This document shows positions 57,303 to 64,000 of a DNA stretch of 64,000 bases, one piece after another. A model generated the notes under the pieces. It ran no database searches and had not been told where the DNA came from. It was given only the letters and a program-made list of their open reading frames with translations. Position numbers and translations under genes: made by a program. Origin of the DNA: Siphonodentalium dalli (lineage: Eukaryota > Mollusca > Scaphopoda > Gadilida > Siphonodentaliidae); NCBI GenBank assembly GCA_032622095.1, contig CP136068.1, positions 48,912,443 to 48,976,442 on the forward strand, given 5' to 3'. Position 1 is the first letter of the stretch. Each line of letters begins with the position of its first letter.

Positions 57303-58135
57303 TCTTATTTGAGCTTGAGCTATTGCCATGGGTAATGTGTTGGTGTCCGTCGTCCGTCCGGACGTGTGTGCGTCCGTCAACGTTTTCCTTTGGCCCACCC
57401 TACAGGCCGCTTCTCTCATCCGATCGCCACCAAACTTCATATTGATCTTCGGGGTGACCTCTATGTGGAATCTATCGATTATTTCTGAAATTCGTTAAAA
57501 ACATGGCGGCCAACATCTTGGATTTTACTCTGTGCATGACTAAATCCTTCGGTAAACCCTACAGACCACATCCCTGATCCGATCGTCACCAAACTTCATG
57601 CTGGTCTTCAGGGTCACCTCTAAATGGCAGCGATCGATTGTTTCTGAAATTCGTAGAAAAACATGGCCGCCGTCTGCCATCTTGGATTTTACTCTTTGCA
57701 TGACTAAATCCTTTGTTTAGAGAATCGTTTTGAAAATTTTAAGGCATATTTAGGATCACCTCTAGATGGGAGCCATCGAATTTGAACAATTTTCGATGAA
57801 AAACATAGCCGCCGCCAGCCATCTTGGGTGTTATTCTTTGCATAACTAAATCCTTTGGCACAACCTACAGACCACATCCCTCCTCTGATTATCACCAAAC
57901 TTTATATTGATCTTCTGGGTGACTTCAAGATGGGAGCCATTAATTTTTTCCGAACTTCGTAGAAAAGCATGGCTGCCAGCGGCCATCTTGGAGATTTTCT
58001 ATTTGCATGACTAAATCCTTTGGCACACCCTACATGTCACATCACTCATCCGATCGTCACAAAACTGCACATGAATCTTCGGGTGACCTCTAAATGGCAG
58101 CCGTTGATTATTGCCATTCTATTCATTGCTGAGCA
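57303..58135 (+). mobile_element. Second satellite-bearing element (~160-bp units)
   Basis: The head is TTGAGCTTGAGCTATTGCCA followed by a GTCCGTCCG-type run. Then come four to five diverged units of about 160 bp with 'ccctacagaccacatccctgatccgatcgtcaccaaacttcat', 'aaacatggcggcc' and 'catcttggattttactctttgcatgactaaatcctttgg' motifs. The layout resembles the 36.0-37.6 kb element. No closing hairpin was found. Confidence 0.7.
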
Positions 58136-58261
58136 AACAAATTAACCCCTTCCCAAGTTGAGCTGCAGTATCATTGACACTTTCATCCTTTTGATATACG
58201 CAAGCTGTCGGTTGCATATAAGCAGCATTAATTCGTCAAGCAAAATCAACGGAGATCTGTA

Positions 58262-58335
58262 TAGTTGTGTCCCTGCACTCGACCTTCCATCTTTCTAGGC
58301 CAAATAGTTTATGCCGGAAGATGTCCCGAAAAGTT
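58262..58335. repeat. 75-bp direct repeat, copy 1
   Basis: CGACCTTCCATCTTTCTAGG through CCGGAAGATGTCCCGA recurs at 58838-58910. Confidence 0.85.
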
Positions 58336-58545
58336 GGTGTTCATACGTTTAGTATGGCACGGGTTAGCGACTTGCAACTGACGAAGATCTTATTGGCTTT
58401 TTTTTCCTTCTCTGGTGATATCATTTAAAAATTCTAAATTTTAAATTGTGGGTTTTATTAATTGAGATATTAAGGTGCGTACGTTCGCAATTCTTTTCCA
58501 AATTTTGCAAAACCGCTCCGGACCACTGCTCTCCACCCTAAATTT

Positions 58546-59290
58546 ATGACAAGTGAACGAGGAATCATGTATCTGAACAAAATTGGGTCACTGTTCCTTT
58601 ATTGTTTTCCCCTATTTCCATATGCTTTGCAGATTACCTCTTCTTTCTCTTGTCATCCTAATATCAAAACGCTTTCAAGCTGTCAGCCAGCATTTCATTA
58701 TGACGTTTTACTGTCCTTCCGAGATGCTATGTGTGATTTTCGCCAATCCTACATGGTGACATTGTGTTACCTGGTCAGACACCGACTTACCACTTACCAC
58801 TTATTGGTTACCTATAAAGCAAACTGAATGGAGTTCTGTAGTCGTGTCCCTGCAATCGACCTTCCATCTTTCTAGGCCAAATAGTTTATGCCGGAAGATG
58901 TCCCGAGATTGCAATATCATAAAGAATCGATTGAAAAAGCTTTGTCTGAAACTCGTATCGAATGAAGAATAAGAAGATCGTGTGTCCTCGGTGTGTCCTT
59001 CATCCTCAGAACAACCAATTTAACCATTTCTTTACTAAAATCTCATTGACGAGTAGTTACCCTGACAAAATTAATTTTCAGACAATAAGTTTGTTGGACA
59101 TGTTGTTTAAATCTGTCCCACCAATGATTAGGAATCAGTCTGCAATCTATCGCCTGATTCTATTCCCTGAACACATAGAATTTCAGGAAGCTCCATTCAT
59201 GGAAGGGTTAGACAGAACGAAACCAGAGCCACGAATTACGAACCCTTTCCATACTTTTCAGAAATTCACTGACTCGATAAACTGTTGAAC
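58546..59290 (+). other. Region with two unassigned open frames
   Basis: Frames at 58546-58827 (93 codons) and 58962-59288 (108 codons) carry no motif I recognise. The second has a CPRC start. The 75-bp direct repeat lies between them, so they are more likely part of a repeat than a gene. Confidence 0.25.
58838..58910. repeat. 75-bp direct repeat, copy 2
   Basis: Nearly identical to 58262-58335, same orientation. Confidence 0.85.
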
Positions 59291-59365
59291 AGGCATATAG
59301 GGTTAATATGGCTGGTGTGGTCGTTATAGTCTTGGTTACTAAGTAACACGTACAGATTCGCAAAA

Positions 59366-59930
59366 ATGGTACGTGTATATATGTTACTACTCAGATACAC
59401 TGGTACATGTATATATGTTACTACTCAGATTCACTGGTACATTTATATGTTACTACTCAGATTCACTGGTACATGTATATATATGTTACTACTCAGATTC
59501 ACTGGTACATGTATATATGTTAGTACTCAGATTCACTGGTGCATGTGTATATGTTATTACTCAGATTCACTGGTACATAGATAGATCTTTATTTGCACAA
59601 TAATATACAATACATTAACAGAATATTAAACAAAAATACATTATTGCACAGGAGCAGCATGACCTAGCTGGCCGTCTTCCTGCTGCCCCTGAATGATAAG
59701 TGCAATATGAACATATGATGGCGTATTTACAATTTCACACAGACTATTTGGTATTTGGTACATGTATATATGTTATTACTCAGGTTGACTGATACATGTA
59801 TATATGTTATTACTCAGATTGACTGGTACATGTATATATGTTATTACTCAGATTGACTGGTACATGTATATATGTTATTACTCAGATTGACTGGTACATG
59901 CATATCTGGTATTACTCGGATTCGCTGAAA
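59366..59930. repeat. ~30-bp minisatellite interrupted by a LINE tail
   Basis: Units of ACTCAGATTCACTGGTACAT plus GTATATATGTT. Six or seven lie before 59577 and about five after 59757. 'TTCACTGG' units dominate on the left and 'TTGACTGG' units on the right. Confidence 0.9.
59578..59756 (-). mobile_element. 5'-truncated LINE 3' end
   Basis: On the minus strand it ends in TTGTGCAAATAAAGATCTAT then CTATG: a polyadenylation-like AATAAAG followed by an ATCT tail. It is about 180 bp, inserted in the minisatellite. No coding sequence remains. Confidence 0.6.
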
Positions 59931-60529
59931 CGGGTATTTTGTTACCCAGACTGAGAAAATATAATGGAAAAATAAAACAAAGGTTATCCCTCTTCATTTG
60001 GGTAGTCGAGATCAATGCCACAGTGACCGATACAATCCGAAATTATAATCACCGACTTACTGAGGAGATACGCACTTAGCCGAGTGCGAAGGTTACATGT
60101 TATCAGTCAGTTATCGTACGTTCTCAGTAACCTAACATGAAATGAAGACGTACGTATCCCATAGTGGTAAATAAAAGTAGATGCTCAGATGCAAGAATTG
60201 GGAGAGATGGAATTTTATCCGAACGTTTGCTTCTCGTTTAGGAGTGAGTGATTTAGTCTTCATTGTAATATATGGAGATATTTAAAAAACACCTTTCCGG
60301 TAAGTGAATCGTGGTTTGCACTCCACAAGTCAGAGAACAATAGAAAGTCGCTCTCGTCGGCATAGGCGTCCGTCTGTCCGTCAGGGCGTCCCTATCCACC
60401 GAGGGTACCTTATGTGTGTGTTTCCTTGTTTTGTTAATTTCTTATGTGGTCAGTTCTTAAGTGGTTATAATTGTGTGTTCATAAGTGGGTATAAGTGGAA
60501 CTTGAGAAAAATGTGTGAGAGGATCTATA
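59931..60529. other. Spacer before H1 copy 2
   Basis: I see no recognisable gene. Confidence 0.4.
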
Positions 60530-60543
60530 TCTATATTTGCGAA

Positions 60544-60544
<1 letters not shown>

Positions 60545-60573
<29 letters not shown>
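60545..60573. repeat. (CTGT)n microsatellite
   Basis: Seven CTGT units in the head of H1 copy 2. A similar run lies at 61900-61928. Confidence 0.9.
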
Positions 60574-60574
<1 letters not shown>

Positions 60575-60699
60575 GTTCTATAGAAATTCACAGGGGACCA
60601 TCTAGATGGTGCCAAAGGGGTCTACTAGGAGTAGCTTTTAACGAGAAAGATAATGGTCGGGGTTAGAAATTTCTAAAGTGACGCCGTTGTTGTCAGGGG

Positions 60700-61890
60700 C
60701 AGAAAAGGGGGAGGGGCAGAAAAAAAATTGTCGCCGATTGCCACCAAACTTATATATAATCATCCCCATAATATGAGGAATCTAATGGCGTGGTTTAAAT
60801 ATGGCAAAAGTCGCGCCGTTCGCGTCAGGGGTGCCCGGAAGGGGGGAGCAGATATTTTTTTTGTCGCCGATTGCCACGAAACTTACATATAATCATCCCC
60901 ATGATATGAAGAATCCAATGGTGTGGTTTAAATATGTCAAAAGTGGCGTCGTTTGAGTCAGGGATGAACGGAAGGGGAGAGGGGCACAAAAATTGATAAA
61001 ACTAATTTTAGCGCCGATTTCCACCAAATTGATATATATTCTTCTTCATGATACAAGGAATCTAATTGTGCGATTTAACAAAGCCAAATTGTTATATTTG
61101 GATGAGAGATTGGGAGCGGGTGGGCACTAAATTTGATAATAAGTCGCCGATTGCCACCACACTTATATAAAATCATCCCCATGGTATGAGGAGTCTAATT
61201 GTGTGGCTTTTAGCTGTCAATGTGGCCTCATTCGAGTCAGGGTTGTATTGAAAGGGACAGGGGCACCAAAATTGATGCACAATTTTTTTTAGCGCCAATT
61301 TCCACCAAATTGATACACGTTCTTATCCATGATACGAGGAATCTAATCGTGATTTAAAGACGCCATAGTGGTGCTGTTTGGGTGAGAGATGGAGAGGGGA
61401 GGGATTGGCACCAAATTTGATAAAAACAACTGTTTAGTCGCCGATTATCACCAAACTTATAAACAATCATCTCCATGATATCAGGAGTGTAATCGTGTGG
61501 TTTAAGGATGTCACAAGTGGGGCCATTCGAGTCAGTGGTGTATAGAGATGAGAGGGACACAACAAATTATATCTATATGTTTAGTGCCGATTTCCACCAG
61601 ATTGATACATATTCATCTCCGTGATACGAGGAATCTTATCGTGTGGTTTAGATACACCAAATTGGTGCCCTATCGGTGAGAGATATGGGGAGCTTAAATT
61701 TGATACGAATTTGTATACTCGCCAATGTTCACCAATTTCATATATATGCATATATAATCTCTAACGAGTCTTAGTGTGTGCAGCTTGAGTCCGAAATAGG
61801 GACGGGAGGGTCACCATAATTGATACAAAATATTTTTAGTACCAATTACCATCAAATTCAGACACGTTCTTCTCAAATGATACAAGAAAT
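60700..61890. repeat. ~150-bp tandem repeats within H1 copy 2
   Basis: Seven to eight diverged units with 'gccgattgccaccaaacttatatataatcatccccat', 'tatgaggaatctaat' and 'gtgtggtttaaa' motifs, reading opposite to those at 53060-55570. Confidence 0.85.
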
Positions 61891-63361
61891 AAAATCGTGT
61901 TGTCTGTCTGTCTTTTTGTCTGTCTGTGTGCGTTCTATATATAACTTCACGCGGTACAATCGAGATGGCACCAAGGCGTTCTAAGAGTGGTAACTTTTTA
62001 CAATGAAGATAATGGTGCGGGTTAAAATTTTCTAAAAGGACGCTGTTGATGGGAGGGGAAATTTAAAAAATAGGGTGAAATAGTTTTGTCGCTGATTTCC
62101 ACCAAACGAATACATAATCATCTTCGCAATATGGCGTTGTTCGAGTCAGCGTTGCATCAACAATTGATTTAATAAACTAAATTCCACCAAATTCATACAC
62201 GTTTTACTCTAATGATATACCATGAATTAAATCACATTTGGTGTCGTTTGCTTCACGGGTGGTGAGCGGATATGCACTATCATTGATAAGATTGCTATTC
62301 GCCGATATCCACATATAAGTTATATACAGTCACCAGGCCATCTCCATATCATTTTAAGTAGTTGGGCGTTCACATTTCACAATCCCGACATATGGTGACC
62401 CACATAAGTCACTTGAACAATTATATCTTCTTAACAGTCATATTTATATGGGAATGGCAATCAAGGCATTCACACAATGAGCTAGCAAAAAGAGATAACA
62501 AGAAGAAACATTAAACGTATATTTATCATTCTATTGAAGAGATACATATATTCGTGCAAACTGAGAGAACTCGAACCGTCAGATGATTGCATATATATAA
62601 AATAACAACATTTAGTCTGTTCCATTCAATACAGTTTCCACAAAAACTTACAATTTGTCAAGAGATATGGAAGGCCTGTTCAAAAATAGTGGCCACAGTG
62701 TGCAGTCAAATATAGTTTCTTCCGATATACAATAAAATGCAGTTAGTAGCACAAGACTTCTCAGGATCCTACCAATACTGACATCTGACAAGAGTTTTAG
62801 AACAGACTCATCGACTGACATAAACAACTCAAAATCTCGCTCTGTGCCTGGCACATGTAGCTGATATATCTGCGCAGAAACATTTCGTTCAAACTAAGAT
62901 TATTTAGCCAACAAATAGCACCATGAACAGAGGAGCACCTGGAAATTTCTTTGAAACATCTGTATCTTCACGGAGATATGATAGCCAGGTGTCCTCGAGA
63001 TTTTAGTCCAACCCACTAGATTGAACGATACATCTCAATATGTAAAACCCAATTATCATCTTTTATCGAACTAATGTGTTTATGATGTTCATGTATCATA
63101 TTATAACGTCTAATGTATACGCAGTTGTAAATAAATAAATACTTCATTATTGGTGGAACGGATTAATCGCGATAAACAGAATGACAATTGACAAGGTGAG
63201 CCACTACTTATATTCCATGACTGTAATAATCATGTTTTGTGATGCTATTTGAATATACAATTTATGAGAAAACGTCTAACACTTTAAGCAAGAGCATTCT
63301 CTATTCCCAACAAATATCAACAGCATACATTAACCTGGGCAACACCGGGTAACCCTGCTAG

Positions 63362-64000
63362 TATCCTATATACGCGGTACAGTGACAATGTCTTAAGAGG
63401 TTATTAACTTCCAACAACATAGTATATTGCTAAGATTAAAGGCTTGATATTTCAAACAAGAAAACCAATGTCAGAAATGGTAACGCGCTCAAGATCTTAT
63501 ATTATATACCCATGATTGTAATTATAGAATATAAAATATATTTGTTTCACGAATGACCAACTCAGAATTCCGTTAAAATAACAATAAAACAACCATCACC
63601 TAATTAACGAACCGGCGGCGGACTCGGACGTCTCCGACCACAACCCCCAGTGGGCTGCAGAACGAACGAAAAATGTCTATAAAAGTTGAAATATAAGACT
63701 TACAAATTATCTTTTTCATTTCTTTTATTTGTAATTGACATAGCTTATCACAAACCAAAAATCAACATTATTGACATAATAATGTAAATGACAATAAACG
63801 AAATTGAAATTCCCAACTACACCTTTTACCGGACTCGTCCTCCGGGTCGCAGTTCGACTGTTAAATCTGTCCCAAAAATTCCCATTTCTATAAATAAAAC
63901 GCCCATGCATCAACTGTATACCAAGAATCAGCGAAACATGACATTTGTGCTCATCAAACTTTATGTTTAGCAATAGTATTGCATTTTCGCCAGAATGTTA
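63362..64000. other. Right edge, no recognisable feature
   Basis: AT-rich sequence with short open frames and no motif or repeat that I can identify. Confidence 0.4.

Larger units (their letters stand above)
60530..63361 (+). mobile_element. Non-autonomous Helitron-like element H1, copy 2
   Basis: It starts A|TCTATATTTGCGAATG (60530) and ends CCTGGGCAACACCGGG then TAACCCTGCTAG|T (63361). The 3' stem is CCTGG / CCGGG with one G-T pair, 11 nt before the CTAG. The (CTGT)n head, 'tctatagaaattcac' module, ~150-bp tandem units and ~1-kb 3' body match copy 1 in inverted orientation. A second (CTGT)n head with its conserved module occurs internally at about 61900-62060, so this copy looks like one truncated unit followed by a second. 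No RepHel coding frame. Confidence 0.8.

Overview
This is AT-rich, gene-poor eukaryotic DNA from an invertebrate, most likely a mollusc or another lophotrochozoan. The evidence is long introns with GT/AG borders, calcium-EGF, PAN and C-type-lectin exons of secreted proteins, dense non-LTR and DNA-transposon relics, and 160-bp 'ggccataactct'-type tandem arrays that I associate with molluscan genomes. The taxonomic call is inference. I see no bacterial genes, tRNA, rRNA or CRISPR array.

Two host genes can be assembled. Gene 1 (+ strand, running in from the left edge to 14685) has five exons (633-737, 7298-7352, 11318-11420, 12367-12555, 14587-14685). All splice phases agree and together they encode 182 residues plus a stop: a truncated, four-cysteine EGF-like module followed by a discoidin-like beta-sandwich resembling the N-terminal domain of FBXL4. 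Gene 2 (- strand, 45035 to 25074) has three exons (44727-45006, 29772-29978, 25074-25294) joined in phase 1. They encode a complete 235-residue secreted protein: signal peptide, PAN/apple-like domain, six-cysteine C-type lectin domain. Its introns are 14.7 and 4.5 kb and packed with mobile elements.

Almost everything else is repeat-derived. There are four TTAA-flanked piggyBac-like MITEs with paired long palindromes, two of them flanking one exon of gene 1 and a third sitting just upstream of the exon 2 acceptor of gene 2. Other DNA elements are a smaller related TTAA element, a hAT remnant (BED finger and hATC exons), a mariner-type MITE, a Harbinger-type element with TAA target duplication, a large foldback element with an 8-9 bp duplication inside a LINE, and further foldbacks. 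At least five LINE relics are present; the best (47.4-51.4 kb) keeps PHD finger, endonuclease and reverse transcriptase with a handful of disablements.

The right third holds two oppositely oriented copies of a non-autonomous Helitron-like family (51891-55723 on -, 60530-63361 on +). Both have A|TC...CTAG|T borders, a terminal hairpin, a (CTGT)n head and about 150-bp internal tandem repeats. Other satellite-bearing elements lie at 36.0-37.6 and 57.3-58.1 kb. Minisatellites lie at 13.7-14.2, 15.8-17.6, 25.9-26.3, 56.1-56.8 and 59.4-59.9 kb.

Nesting gives a relative history. A piggyBac-like MITE split one LINE, a foldback element split another, and a Harbinger-like element (itself carrying a repeat also found at 0.9-1.4 kb) landed in a Helitron satellite. 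I see no evidence for a cellular system beyond the two secreted-protein genes.
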